From: Chloroflexota bacterium
GTDB taxonomy: Bacteria > Chloroflexota > UBA11872
DNA length: 64,000 nt
Direction of reading: 5' to 3'
Assembly (NCBI GenBank): GCA_022821645.1
Contig: JAJEDE010000019.1
Coordinates: 41,862 to 105,861, forward strand
Under the pieces are notes generated by a model. It did no database searches and was not told where the DNA came from. It saw nothing but the letters and a program-made list of their open reading frames with translations. This document shows positions 9,076 to 20,690 of the stretch, piece after piece. How positions within the stretch are numbered: position 1 is the stretch's first letter; each line of letters begins with the position of its first letter. The translations under genes were made by a program, and so were the position numbers.

Positions 9076-10200
9076 TCAGGCGTTCAGGATCACCTGCGCG
9101 GTCACCTGCGTCAGCCTCCGCAACTCCTCGTGCGGCATCCACTCGTTCACCGAGTGGATGTCCTGGTAGCCCGTCCCCAGGATCGCCGAGTCAATCCCCT
9201 TCTCGTTGAAGTTCTGCGCGTCGCTCCCGCCAAACGTATGCACGAACCGCGGCTCCAGCCCGGCTGACTGAACGCCCGCGTAGGCCACCTGGAGCGCCGG
9301 ATGATCGTGCTCAAACCTTGTCGGCTTGAACCGCTGCTCCGACTTGATCTCCGCCCGTCCCCCGAACGCCGCCGCCGCCTCGTCCACCGCCTGCCGCATC
9401 GCGGCCACCTGCCGGTCCAGCGCCGCCTGCGTCAGCGCCCGCGCCTGTGCCACCAGCTTCGCCTCGGGCGGAATGATGTTGCGCGCCTCCCCGCCTGAGA
9501 CGAGCCCCACGTTCGCCACCGTCAGCTCGTCCACCGGCCCCAGCGGCATCCGGTCGATGGCTCGCGACATCATGCTCACCGCGCTCTTTCCGGTCTCCGG
9601 ATGGGCCGCTGCAGCCGCGTTTCCGTGGAACGTGACGTTCAGATTGCACGACGCCGCCTGCCGGTCGCAGATCACGCCCACCGGACCGCCAAAGTCCAGC
9701 ACCAGCGCCACCCGCGACTCCACGTCATTCGGATCGAAAGCCGCCGCCCCGAACTGCCCAACATCCTCACCAACCGTGAACACCAGGTCGATCGGCCCGT
9801 GCGGCAGCCCGGCTTCGTCCACCATCGCCACGGCTTCCATGATCGCCGCCACCCCTGCCTTGTCGTCCGCCCCCAGCACGCTCGACCCGTCCGAATACAC
9901 CGCGTCCGCCTTCACCACTGGCGTCATCTCCGGCGTCGGCAGCACTGTATCCATGTGCGCGTTCAGCATGATCGGGGTCGAGTCTTTGCCCTTCGCCGGC
10001 CAGTGACAGATCAGGTTTCCAATCTGGTCCTGCCGGCACACCACCCCCGCCGCCTCCAGCCGCGGCTGGATGATCGCCACCACCCGATCCTCGTTCCCCC
10101 AGTAGCTGTCCACGCTCAGAATGTCCACAAACCCCTGCAACAACCGCTCCCAATTCACCGGCAGCAACGGCGTCGTTTCACTCGAGTTGGGATTCGACAT
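9076..10200 (-). CDS. M20-family metallopeptidase (peptidase T-like)
   Basis: 374 aa; MLNAHMDTVLPT, GADDKAGVAAIMEA, FTVGEDVGQFGAAAFD, HTFGGSDAQNFNEKGI. Confidence 0.88.
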   Translation of the reverse strand: MSNPNSSETTPLLPVNWERLLQGFVDILSVDSYWGNEDRVVAIIQPRLEAAGVVCRQDQIGNLICHWPAKGKDSTPIMLNAHMDTVLPTPEMTPVVKADAVYSDGSSVLGADDKAGVAAIMEAVAMVDEAGLPHGPIDLVFTVGEDVGQFGAAAFDPNDVESRVALVLDFGGPVGVICDRQAASCNLNVTFHGNAAAAAHPETGKSAVSMMSRAIDRMPLGPVDELTVANVGLVSGGEARNIIPPEAKLVAQARALTQAALDRQVAAMRQAVDEAAAAFGGRAEIKSEQRFKPTRFEHDHPALQVAYAGVQSAGLEPRFVHTFGGSDAQNFNEKGIDSAILGTGYQDIHSVNEWMPHEELRRLTQVTAQVILNA

Positions 10201-10230
10201 GCGCTCAATTACTCCTGAAGCGGTCGCTCG

Positions 10231-11478
10231 TCACGCGAGCAAGTCGTTCAAGATCTTGCCCACCAGGTAGTGCTTCCGGTCCGGATACCACCAGATGGTT
10301 CGTCCCTCGTGCTCCAGCAGGCTGCCGTAGGTCGCGACCTGGGTGTGACCTTCCGGCGGCAGTTCCACCCCGTCGTTGTCCGCCAGCACCCGCGGCTCGC
10401 TGAACGCCAGCGGCTGCCCCTCCGCCGACTCGCGCACCGTCCCGATGCTGAACCACGCCGGCCGCCGGTTCCGCTTCGAGTCGTGCGGCCCCTCGCCCCC
10501 GTGCGCCGTCCCCACGTTGTTGTGAAAGATCAGCAGGTAGCGCCCATCGCTCAGCCGGTACAGGGGACACGGCGATATCGGGTGTGGCACCGGCCGCCCG
10601 TCCGAGGCGAACCGCAGCACCTCCGCGTCCGACCACGTCTCTCCCGCGTCCTCCGACACCGACCACCACGCATACCCCGTCAACGTCCGCAGCAGGCAGA
10701 TCATCCGCCCGTCCGGCAGATTCTGGATCGCCGGCTCCTGCGCAATGCTGTGCTCCGGATCCCCCGGCTTCGGCACCCGGATCCCGTGCGGCGACTTCGG
10801 CCAGGTGCTCACCCGCAGTCGCTCCGGATCGGCCTCCGTCAGGATGTTCTCGAACCGCAGGAACCAGCACTCCGAGTGCCGCTGAAACAGGTGTGGCTCC
10901 ACGTGGTACTCGGTACTCGCCCAGCGCGTGAACCCGCACACCACCTCGCCCTGCGGATTCAGGATCGGCGTCTGGTAGCAGATCCAGTTCTCCGGCGTGC
11001 CAGGGTCCGTCGGACTGATCGCCGAGCGCTCGATGGGCAGGCTCAGCCGCTCGCTCCAGGTCGCCCCCTCATCGTCCGAATACTTGTACGCCAGCAGCCC
11101 CGTCGTGTCCTCGCGCACGTCCACCACGCCGACATTCTTCGTATAGAACACGTACACCCGCCGCAATTCCGGCGCCAGCACCGGGAATCCCCACGAGGCA
11201 ATCCGTCCGTCGTCGCCGCTCGGGCCGTCCACGACCCGAGGCTCGCTCCACGTCACCCCGGCGTCGTCGCTGCGCGCAAACACCACCCGCTGGTCCGGCT
11301 TGCCCTCAAAGGTCGCCATCGTCCACACCGCCAGGAACGCCCCGCTCCATGACCGCACCACCAGGAAGTGCTGGTTCGTCCAGTCGTTGGCCGCCCCGCC
11401 CCGTGGTACGTACGCCACGTAGTCCGGCGACGTCCGCAGTACGTCCTCGCCATACGACGACAGGTCCGAAGCGCTCAA
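10231..11478 (-). CDS. Exo-sialidase / BNR-repeat family protein
   Basis: 415 aa with Asp-box-like motifs (SDDAGVTWSEP, SDDEGATWSERL, SEDAGETWSDAEVL). Confidence 0.85.
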   Translation of the reverse strand: MSASDLSSYGEDVLRTSPDYVAYVPRGGAANDWTNQHFLVVRSWSGAFLAVWTMATFEGKPDQRVVFARSDDAGVTWSEPRVVDGPSGDDGRIASWGFPVLAPELRRVYVFYTKNVGVVDVREDTTGLLAYKYSDDEGATWSERLSLPIERSAISPTDPGTPENWICYQTPILNPQGEVVCGFTRWASTEYHVEPHLFQRHSECWFLRFENILTEADPERLRVSTWPKSPHGIRVPKPGDPEHSIAQEPAIQNLPDGRMICLLRTLTGYAWWSVSEDAGETWSDAEVLRFASDGRPVPHPISPCPLYRLSDGRYLLIFHNNVGTAHGGEGPHDSKRNRRPAWFSIGTVRESAEGQPLAFSEPRVLADNDGVELPPEGHTQVATYGSLLEHEGRTIWWYPDRKHYLVGKILNDLLA

Positions 11479-11488
11479 AGACTGCCCC

Positions 11489-13609
11489 TCATTCCTCCGT
11501 GCAATGCACCACCGCTACGTCCCACTGCGGAATCACCAACTCGAACCCGTTGTCCTCAACCTCGATTGCGCAACCCGTCAGCAGGTCCATCGCCCCGCCA
11601 ATCCGCTCCCGCGTCCGCAACCGGCACTGAGCCTCAGCCCGCTCTACGTTGAACACGAAGACCAGCCACCCGCCCAGCCGCGACCGCCGCACGATCGGAA
11701 CGGCCCGGTCGCCCTCCATCGCCACCAGCGGCGTCACGCCCGCCTCTTGCGCCAGCCCCCGAACCAGGTCCGGCTGCCCCAAATCCCCGAACCCCGCCGA
11801 TAGCGTCAACCCGTACCACGTAAACCGCCCGTCCGCGCTCCGCACCGCTACCGCCTGACCCTCCAGCGACGCGATTCCCCGCGTATCCCCCAGCGGCTCC
11901 AGCACCGCGTACCCGCACGGCGAGGTAATCGCCACCGGCCCACACGGCGTCTCCAGCACGTTCCGCCCCTGCTCGATGTCATACGCCGTGACCGCCGACA
12001 CGTCCGCCACCCGCACGCCCAATTCCTCGGCCAGCCCGTCCGGCGGCCCGTAGCTCGACTGCCCGTCCGCCGAGTACATCCCGAAGCTGCCTTCGGCCAC
12101 CAGTCGCGGCCCTTCGGAGTCAGCCAGCGTCCGCCGCACGTTCTCCCGCGTCGCCTCGTCCATCAGCGCCACGTTCGGCAGGAACAGTTGCCAGTATCCC
12201 GACCAGTCCATCCGCGGCGAGACCACGTCCGGCGTCAACCCCTGCGTCCACAACGCCCGGTACGTCCCCCGCATGTCCGCCAGGAACCGGTCGTCCTCGT
12301 CGTTGTAGTCGAACATCTCCTGCGATTCGGGGTGATAGACGACGCCCACCTCCGCCTGCGGGCATTTCAGCGGCAGGTGCTCGCTCAGCCCTTCGATCTG
12401 CTCGGTCGCCCGCGCCACCGCCTCGAACCGCTCGGTCGGCTGCCCGTCCAGCGCCGCCAGGTTGTAGCCGGGCGACTCGAAGCTCATGTACTCCGGCCGG
12501 TACTGCCAGAACATCGCCCCCGCCGCCCCGCAGGCCAGCGTCATCCACAGCAGCGTTGTCAATTCGCGCGGGTCCGCCTGCTTCTTCCAGGTCACCCCGC
12601 CCGGCGACATCCCCGCGTAGATCTCCTCGTTCCACCAGCGCCCGTGCTTCCCCGCGCTCCGCGACCAGTCGAAGCTGAACGCCCGGTCCGCGATCTGGTA
12701 CGGGTCCTCCACCGTCAACAGGTTGCTTGAGGGCATCGACATCCCCCAGCTGTCCGCCACCGCCGCGCAGCGCTCGTCCCACGGCCGCGGATACCACGCC
12801 CCATGCGTCCGCGTCTCGTGCACCGGGTCCAGCCGCTTCGTCTCGTCGATCATCCACCGCAGGTGGCCCGCCAGGTTCTCGTAGTGAAACTGCCGGTACA
12901 GCAGCATCTCCACCAGGCTCGCGTTCGAACGCGGCGGCTCCACGTCCTCCCAGCGCCGGAAGCGACGCAGCAACCGTTCGTTCAACTCGTCCAGCGTGAA
13001 CCGTTCCCGCAGCCAATTCTCGTAGCGAGCCAGGGTGTGCGGGCAGTAACACGGCAGCCCGTCCGTCTGCCGGCTGAACGCCGACGAGATCGCAATCCCG
13101 TCCCACAACCCCCAGATCAGCAAGCTCGGCCGATCCCGGTACCGCGTTACCACGTGCTCGATCAACGCTCCGCCGAACTGCCGCCACAGCGGATGGTCGT
13201 AACAGTGAATCTGCGACCCCTGCGGCATCGCCGCGCTGGCCACCGGCGTCGCCGCCCGGCCCCGCTGGTTGACCACCCGCATGTCCGGGAAGTCGCGCGT
13301 CATCCACTCCGGCCCCGCCCCATGCGTCGCCAGCGCCATGTCCAGCCAGACGTAGAGGTCGTGCTTCTCGGCCAGGTCGAACAGCCGGTCGAATTCGTCC
13401 AGTTCGTACTGACCCGGTCGCGGCTCCATCCAGTTCCACATCGTGAAACTGCGCACGATCCGCATTCCCGAAGCCCGGATCCGCCGCAGATCCTCGTCCC
13501 ACACCTCCGGCTTCGGCGTCGGCGCCCGGTAATACTCCACCCCCACCGGAAACGGAACCCCGGGGATCCCAAACCCCTCGTCGGCAGCCATGGAACGACT
13601 CGCCTCCAA
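11489..13609 (-). CDS. GH42-like beta-galactosidase family protein
   Basis: 706 aa; (V)EYYRAPTPKPEVWDEDLRRIRASGMRIVRSFTMWNWMEPRPGQYELDEFDRLFDLAEKHDLYVWL, AMFWQYRPEYMSFESPG. Confidence 0.8.
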   Translation of the reverse strand: MEASRSMAADEGFGIPGVPFPVGVEYYRAPTPKPEVWDEDLRRIRASGMRIVRSFTMWNWMEPRPGQYELDEFDRLFDLAEKHDLYVWLDMALATHGAGPEWMTRDFPDMRVVNQRGRAATPVASAAMPQGSQIHCYDHPLWRQFGGALIEHVVTRYRDRPSLLIWGLWDGIAISSAFSRQTDGLPCYCPHTLARYENWLRERFTLDELNERLLRRFRRWEDVEPPRSNASLVEMLLYRQFHYENLAGHLRWMIDETKRLDPVHETRTHGAWYPRPWDERCAAVADSWGMSMPSSNLLTVEDPYQIADRAFSFDWSRSAGKHGRWWNEEIYAGMSPGGVTWKKQADPRELTTLLWMTLACGAAGAMFWQYRPEYMSFESPGYNLAALDGQPTERFEAVARATEQIEGLSEHLPLKCPQAEVGVVYHPESQEMFDYNDEDDRFLADMRGTYRALWTQGLTPDVVSPRMDWSGYWQLFLPNVALMDEATRENVRRTLADSEGPRLVAEGSFGMYSADGQSSYGPPDGLAEELGVRVADVSAVTAYDIEQGRNVLETPCGPVAITSPCGYAVLEPLGDTRGIASLEGQAVAVRSADGRFTWYGLTLSAGFGDLGQPDLVRGLAQEAGVTPLVAMEGDRAVPIVRRSRLGGWLVFVFNVERAEAQCRLRTRERIGGAMDLLTGCAIEVEDNGFELVIPQWDVAVVHCTEE

Positions 13610-13623
13610 CTGGCCGTAAACCG

Positions 13624-13848
13624 CTACAGGGTCTGCGACGACTTGAACCGGCCCGCGCCGTCCTTCTCGGCGCCGGGGAAGTCGTAGCCGCCCGGCTTGC
13701 GTTTCCCCTCTTCGCCGCAGCCCGCCACAACCGCCAGCATGGCGCTACCAACAGCCAGCAACACCGCCAGCCGGCGTCTGGACAGCCGGCCGCCGGTCGC
13801 AGCCGGGTCGGCGTGAAGATCGGATGCCTTAAGCCGGTCAGGTGCCTT
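13624..13848 (-). CDS. Small Tat-type lipoprotein, YDFPGA family (paralog 1)
   Basis: ...GGRLSRRRLAVLLAVGSAMLAVVAGCGEEGKRKPGGYDFPGAEKDGAGRFKSSQTL; lipobox VAGC; 31 residues from Cys to C-terminus. Confidence 0.75.
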   Translation of the reverse strand, partial: KAPDRLKASDLHADPAATGGRLSRRRLAVLLAVGSAMLAVVAGCGEEGKRKPGGYDFPGAEKDGAGRFKSSQTL

Positions 13849-14066
13849 CATCTCTTCACTCCCGTGCGAGTGCGTGGGCAATCAGGTCGGCGTTCGGTGC
13901 ATGCACGTCGGACCCATCCATGCACCCCTGCGGCGACCTGACCGGGGCTGCACGGTCTACAGCGTACGCCGCTGGACATTGCGCATCCACGACCTCGCCC
14001 GACGAGCCGGATATAGTGGCTATTCGGGCTACGAAACATCGGCCCGTCACCCCGGGGGGCGCAGCC

Positions 14067-15113
14067 ATGCTCCGCGTTGGAATCATCGGGCTCGGCGGCA
14101 TCTCCCGGTCCCACGGCGACGCCATCGAAACTCTCCCCAACGTCGAAATCGTCGCCGCCGCCGACCTCCTCGAAGCCCCGCGTCAGGCCTTCTGCGACCG
14201 CTACGAAGTCCCCCGCGCCTATCCCAACCACCCTGAGCTTCTGAAGGACGACGAAGTCGACGCCGTCGCTGTCACCCTCGGCCACCAACTCCACCACCGC
14301 CTCACCGTCGACGCCCTCAACGCCGGCAAGCACGTGCTCGTCGAGAAGCCCATGGCCCTCTCGCTCGAGCAGTGCGACGAAATGATCGAGGCCGCCCGCC
14401 GCAACGGCGTCAAGCTCATGATCGGCCTCACCCAGCACTTTCTCGGTCCCAACATGAAGGCCAAAGAGATCCTCGACTCCGGCGAGCTTGGCCCCCTCAT
14501 CACCGTGGTCTGCTACTCCGTCAAGAACTGGGGCTACGCCAACCGCCGGCCCCAGTACCGCAGCCGCTTTCACGGCGGCGGCTACTGGATGACCAACGGC
14601 GTCCACATGGTCGACCGGCTCACCTGGCTCGTGGGCTCCCAGGCCGCTCGGGTCAAGGCCCGCATCGGAACCAAGAGCCACTACCAGGCCGGCGACGACT
14701 ACGGCGTCGCCTTCGTCGACTACAAGAGTGGCGTCCCCGGCATCGCCATCGCCATCGGCTACCGGGATGGTGCGCCGAACTACCAGTCCGAGATCATCTG
14801 CGCGAGGGGCGGAATCCGCATCAGCGGCTCGGGCGACCGGTTCGTCGCCGTCGGCCGGGGCAACGAGTGGACCCGCGTCCCCTTTGAGGATCCACCCGCC
14901 GGCATGACCGCGGAGTGGCACGCCTTCGCCCGCTCAATCGAGGAAGACCTGGAACCGCCAACCTCCGGAGAGTGGGGTCGCCACATCATGGAAATTCTCT
15001 TCGCCGCCGAACGCTCGTCCATCACCGGCCAGCAGGTCACGCTTGCCAGCGGAACTCACTACAACGTCCAGACCACCGGCCAGGTCGTCTCGCGGGACCA
15101 CGGCTGGATCTGA
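14067..15113 (+). CDS. Gfo/Idh/MocA family oxidoreductase
   Basis: MLRVGIIGLGGISRSHGDAIETLPNVEIVAAADL Rossmann start; NAGKHVLVEKPMALSLEQCDEMI. Confidence 0.92.
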   Translation: MLRVGIIGLGGISRSHGDAIETLPNVEIVAAADLLEAPRQAFCDRYEVPRAYPNHPELLKDDEVDAVAVTLGHQLHHRLTVDALNAGKHVLVEKPMALSLEQCDEMIEAARRNGVKLMIGLTQHFLGPNMKAKEILDSGELGPLITVVCYSVKNWGYANRRPQYRSRFHGGGYWMTNGVHMVDRLTWLVGSQAARVKARIGTKSHYQAGDDYGVAFVDYKSGVPGIAIAIGYRDGAPNYQSEIICARGGIRISGSGDRFVAVGRGNEWTRVPFEDPPAGMTAEWHAFARSIEEDLEPPTSGEWGRHIMEILFAAERSSITGQQVTLASGTHYNVQTTGQVVSRDHGWI

Positions 15114-15114
15114 C

Positions 15115-15324
15115 ATGCGCCCACCAGCCGTCGGTCATTTCAAGTCACGCTCTTCCGGCCAACTCCCCCGCCGCCGCTTCATGGTCGTGCTCGCCGCCTC
15201 CGCCGCCAGCCTCGTCACCCTGGCCGGTTGTGGAGGCGAGAAGAAGCTCACCCGCGACAGCTACGACTTCCCTGGCTCCAGGAAAGACAGCACCGGCAAC
15301 TACCAGATGCGCAACGCTCAATAG
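15115..15324 (+). CDS. Small Tat-type lipoprotein, YDFPGA family (paralog 2)
   Basis: ...GQLPRRRFMVVLAASAASLVTLAGCGGEKKLTRDSYDFPGSRKDSTGNYQMRNAQ; lipobox LAGC; 31 residues after cleavage. Confidence 0.75.
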   Translation: MRPPAVGHFKSRSSGQLPRRRFMVVLAASAASLVTLAGCGGEKKLTRDSYDFPGSRKDSTGNYQMRNAQ

Positions 15325-15453
15325 CGGCGTCCGTGAGCCGCTCAAGTGCACCTATCGGCCTCAACGCCAACCCTTTCTCGTTCTGCGGCCAGTACATTAG
15401 GCTCAGTAACCACCTCCTGCCTCGCCGCAGCATTCACGCGCTGGAGTGATTGA

Positions 15454-15678
15454 ATGACCGTGCCCGCTCAGCGAACCGTGTCCACCCGTCACGCCGGACT
15501 GGCTTCCGAAAGTCGCTTGTCCCGTCGCCGGCTCATCGTCCTGCTCGCCGCGTCGGCCAGCGCAATGGCCGCCGTGGCCGCGTGTGGCGGGGAAGAGAAA
15601 CTCACCCGCGACAAATACTCATTCCCCGGCGCCGAGAAAGACGCCCAGGGCAACTTCAAGATGCAAACCTTCCGCTAG
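15454..15678 (+). CDS. Small Tat-type lipoprotein, YDFPGA family (paralog 3)
   Basis: ...SRLSRRRLIVLLAASASAMAAVAACGGEEKLTRDKYSFPGAEKDAQGNFKMQTFR; lipobox VAAC; 31 residues after cleavage. Confidence 0.75.
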   Translation: MTVPAQRTVSTRHAGLASESRLSRRRLIVLLAASASAMAAVAACGGEEKLTRDKYSFPGAEKDAQGNFKMQTFR

Positions 15679-15806
15679 ACCGGGGACCCACCGCCCACCG
15701 CATCCAATCTTCCAGCCTCCCGGTCGGGCGACTCCGCGTACAGTAGGGCTGCGCGGAGTTCAGTCGTGCGAGCCGGTCACGTGCCCGCAACTCCAAAAGC
15801 AATCAA

Positions 15807-17453
<1,647 letters not shown>

Positions 17454-17623
17454 CGTCCCTCGAACTACGCGGCGTCGACTGCTGCACCAGTAGGGCCACG
17501 TCCCAGCAGACGCGGCTTTCTGCACCCTCTCGTAACTGCCAAGCTGCCGGGAATCCCGGCCATGTCCCGCTCGCGCATTCACGCTGGAATCTCACCTGGC
17601 GAAGACGCAAATGCCAACCGAAA

Positions 17624-18019
17624 TCAATATATGAACTGGTTGCAAAAGACGTCGCGAAACCGCAGGCCGCACGTTGGGCACGAAACGCGACGATCGGCCC
17701 CAATGTTGATGCAGCGGGTCTCACAGCGCGGACACTCAACAGAGGGTTCGTCGCTGGCCAGCCCGCGAATCGCGGACCAAAGGCGATGGGCAACCGCCTG
17801 CACTCGTTCAGCCGCGGACAGATGCTTGGCGGGCCTTGCGATTGGATTGGCTGGCATTCCGGCAACGGCCGCCAGCGCGGCCAGTCCAAAGCAGAGACAG
17901 CCCAAAACGGCCCAGCCCGATTCGTAGCCCTTGAATCTCACCACGCACGCCGCAACCACACCGGGCGTGACATGTCCGATCAGCAGCACCAACAGGAGAC
18001 CCAGGTCAGCCGCCGACAT
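17624..18019 (-). CDS. Small membrane protein with C-terminal zinc-ribbon-like CxxC pairs
   Basis: Hydrophobic N-terminal half; VECPRCETRCINIGADRRVSCPTCGLRF. Start chosen at internal Met. Confidence 0.45.
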   Translation of the reverse strand: MSAADLGLLLVLLIGHVTPGVVAACVVRFKGYESGWAVLGCLCFGLAALAAVAGMPANPIARPAKHLSAAERVQAVAHRLWSAIRGLASDEPSVECPRCETRCINIGADRRVSCPTCGLRFRDVFCNQFIY

Positions 18020-18038
18020 CAGCGTTGAGCGCTCCTTA

Positions 18039-18713
18039 TCAGCTTCCGCACCCCCAGTTAGTCTCCTTCCAATACCTCTCTTGCCGCCTTCGTAGACGTT
18101 CGCGCTTTCTTCGCTCACCTACAGTTTCAGTCCCGTGTCGATCGTAGGCGTCATCCTCGGCCGCGTACTCTCGGCCCTGCTGGATTCGCAGCTCCTGCTG
18201 GCGCTCCATGGCTGCCGACGAGATACGCGGACGACTGGACGGCCGGGCACGAGAACGACCGACGCCCTGCAGGTGCTTACGGCCAATGGGCGCTAACTCG
18301 TCAGTCCACCAGTCGATTTGCTCGCGACGTGGCTTGACGTTCGACCGTTCCCGGTTGGCCCTTCGCCGTCCCTGCGCAACTCGCAAATCGGCCTGCCGTC
18401 TCAGGCTTGCCGCCGGGACTCGGGCCGTGCGCGAGACCCGACTCGACCCGGTCCGTCTCGCCCGGCTACGTCCCCGCTGTCTCAGGTCCACTCGTCGATC
18501 CCGCGATGTCTGCCACCCGGCGTAACGGCGTTCGGCGCGTCGCGCTCGCCCCACGCGTTCCGCGCGCGACTTTAGGACGTCAACGCCCACCATCACGCCA
18601 AAGCCAGCCACGACCAGGGCCACAAGTCCCTGTCGATCATCGTAGATGCTGCCAGGCATGAGTCCGATGATCGTCAGGGCCACACCAGCGACACCGAGCC
18701 CTAACCAGATCAT
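18039..18713 (-). CDS. Hypothetical membrane-anchored Arg-rich protein
   Basis: Two N-terminal hydrophobic segments followed by highly basic tail. Confidence 0.4.
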   Translation of the reverse strand: MIWLGLGVAGVALTIIGLMPGSIYDDRQGLVALVVAGFGVMVGVDVLKSRAERVGRARRAERRYAGWQTSRDRRVDLRQRGRSRARRTGSSRVSRTARVPAASLRRQADLRVAQGRRRANRERSNVKPRREQIDWWTDELAPIGRKHLQGVGRSRARPSSRPRISSAAMERQQELRIQQGREYAAEDDAYDRHGTETVGERRKRERLRRRQERYWKETNWGCGS

Positions 18714-19054
18714 TGCAAGACTCTCACCAGCCGACTTGGGCGAATCTTACCCAAGAGGCAAGTGTCCGATCCCGAAATTGGCGAGTGCTCGACCCCGCCG
18801 ACTGCCGAGTGCATCAATGCCCCTACCCGGCCAACAAGCGCTGAACGCAAGCCTGGCCGCCATAACCCTTTGCCGGCCGCAGCCAGAATCGGGCCGAGTC
18901 CCGTTGCCGCCTAACACCACCGCCCCTCGCCCGTTATAAAGTAGAACCATCAACCGTCGGCCAACCGCGCGGACACCCCACCGGTCCCCATTTCCCGACC
19001 GCTCTCCCGTCCCGCCACCCTGACCAGCGGACCCCGGGCGGCGGAGGTATCACC

Positions 19055-20578
19055 TTGACCACGCATCACCCAACTGAATCCACCCACCCACCCGCGGCCT
19101 GGCGCGTCCTCACCCGCCGCCGCGCTCTGGGTCTGGCCGTCGCTGCCGGTGCCGGCGCCCTCGCCGCTGCCTGCGGCGAACCTGACATCCCCACCATCCA
19201 GCCCCCCGTGCTTCCGTCCACCCAACGCACCCAGGCCGTCGCCACCCAGGGCGCCGAAACCGCCGCCACGCCCCCACCCACCGTCATCGTCACCGCCGGC
19301 GACCGCGCCCCCAGCCGCGAGGGCAGCCTCCCCCAGGCCGGCGCCGACCGCCCCATCTCCATCGCCCTGCCCACCTTCGCCGGGGGCAACTGGGACGTCG
19401 AGCCCATCCTTCTCTCGGCCGAAGTCGCTGCCCGTCAGGACACCGACTCCCGCTACAAGTACTCCCGCACCCCCCTGCCCTCCAACTTCGGCTACCGCTG
19501 GGACTACGCCTCAACCGTGGACGACGGCTCCGGCAACTCTCGCACCGACCTCGTCATGCTCGAGCAGTGGGACCTCGCCAACCTCGTTGCTGGCAACAAG
19601 CTCCTGCCTCTCGACGAACACCTCACCAGCGACTCCACCTTCAATCCCGGCGCCTACTGGCCCGGCATCCTCGAGACCGGCAAGGTCGAAGGCGTCCAAT
19701 ACGCCCTCCCCGTCGCCGCTGCCCCCTGGATCACCATCGTCAACCGCGACCTCGCCGCCGCCGCCGACTACCAGATCCCGCCCCGCAGCGCCTGGGACGG
19801 CCAGGCCTTCATCGAAGCCGCCCTCGCCATGCACGGCGACCCCGAGGTCCCCGGCGGCAGCGACGCCCTCGGCCTCCTCCTCAACGTCGAACCCATGTGG
19901 GGCGCCCCCGACCAGCTGTGGAGCTGGACCCCCAGCTTCCTCTTCCTTCAGTCCGCGTTAGGCGCCCTCCCCGACAGCCAGGGCACCTTCGCCCCCTTGC
20001 GCTCGGACCCCGCAAAGGCCATTGCCGAGACCTACTACGACCTCGCCACCACCTACGGCCTCGCCGAGAGTGCACAGAACAGTAGCGGCACCCTCTGGTA
20101 CCGCTACACCCAGGGCCAGATCGCCATGCTCATCATGTCCCTCGGCGGCCTCAGCTTCGGCTGGATGACCCGCAGCGCCGGCCCTGACAACGTGCTGTAT
20201 CCCTTCCCCCGCTTCGGCTCCGGCGGCGCCCCCGTCAGCGTCTGGATGATGATGGGCATCGGCAACGGCACCCAGGAACCCAAAGTCGCCTACGACGCCC
20301 TCCGCGCCCTCGACCGCAACACCCAGCGCGTCGCCAACGTCCCCGCCCAGCGCCTGGAGCCCGACCAACTCCAGCGCCTCTTCGCCAGCTACAGCGACGA
20401 AGCCGCCCAGATGGTCGTTGACATAATGCAAACCGCCAACTACGTCACCATCGACCGACCCCAATGGGGCGCCTTCGTCAACCAACTCGACGCCGGCATC
20501 ATCCGCGACGACCTCTCCGCCAACGAAGCCCTCACCAACCTCACCCACCGCTTGGAAGAGCTAGGCGCGAAGGTCTAG
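19055..20578 (+). CDS. Extracellular solute-binding lipoprotein (family 1-like)
   Basis: 507 aa; LTRRRALGLAVAAGAGALAAACGEPDIP (Tat-like + lipobox) and solute-binding body. Confidence 0.8.
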   Translation: MTTHHPTESTHPPAAWRVLTRRRALGLAVAAGAGALAAACGEPDIPTIQPPVLPSTQRTQAVATQGAETAATPPPTVIVTAGDRAPSREGSLPQAGADRPISIALPTFAGGNWDVEPILLSAEVAARQDTDSRYKYSRTPLPSNFGYRWDYASTVDDGSGNSRTDLVMLEQWDLANLVAGNKLLPLDEHLTSDSTFNPGAYWPGILETGKVEGVQYALPVAAAPWITIVNRDLAAAADYQIPPRSAWDGQAFIEAALAMHGDPEVPGGSDALGLLLNVEPMWGAPDQLWSWTPSFLFLQSALGALPDSQGTFAPLRSDPAKAIAETYYDLATTYGLAESAQNSSGTLWYRYTQGQIAMLIMSLGGLSFGWMTRSAGPDNVLYPFPRFGSGGAPVSVWMMMGIGNGTQEPKVAYDALRALDRNTQRVANVPAQRLEPDQLQRLFASYSDEAAQMVVDIMQTANYVTIDRPQWGAFVNQLDAGIIRDDLSANEALTNLTHRLEELGAKV

Positions 20579-20690
20579 CCTGGGGCGGGCCCTGAATTGA
20601 TCGCGATGTCTGGATCGTAGACCGGGGCCGGCGCTCCGCTACACTTTCCGGCGCCGTCAAATCGGACACTCCAATCGAGACCTGATCCGC

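Noticed and set aside
12120-13751. 543-aa minus ORF overlapping the GH42-like gene in another frame, plus similar long ORFs (e.g. 10270-11352, 29165-30202, 33927-35078, 35082-36113, 40289-41674, 57676-58935, 60901-61749)
   Set aside because: Low-complexity Arg/Ala/Gly/Val/Pro shadow ORFs in high-GC DNA, each overlapping a well-supported gene.
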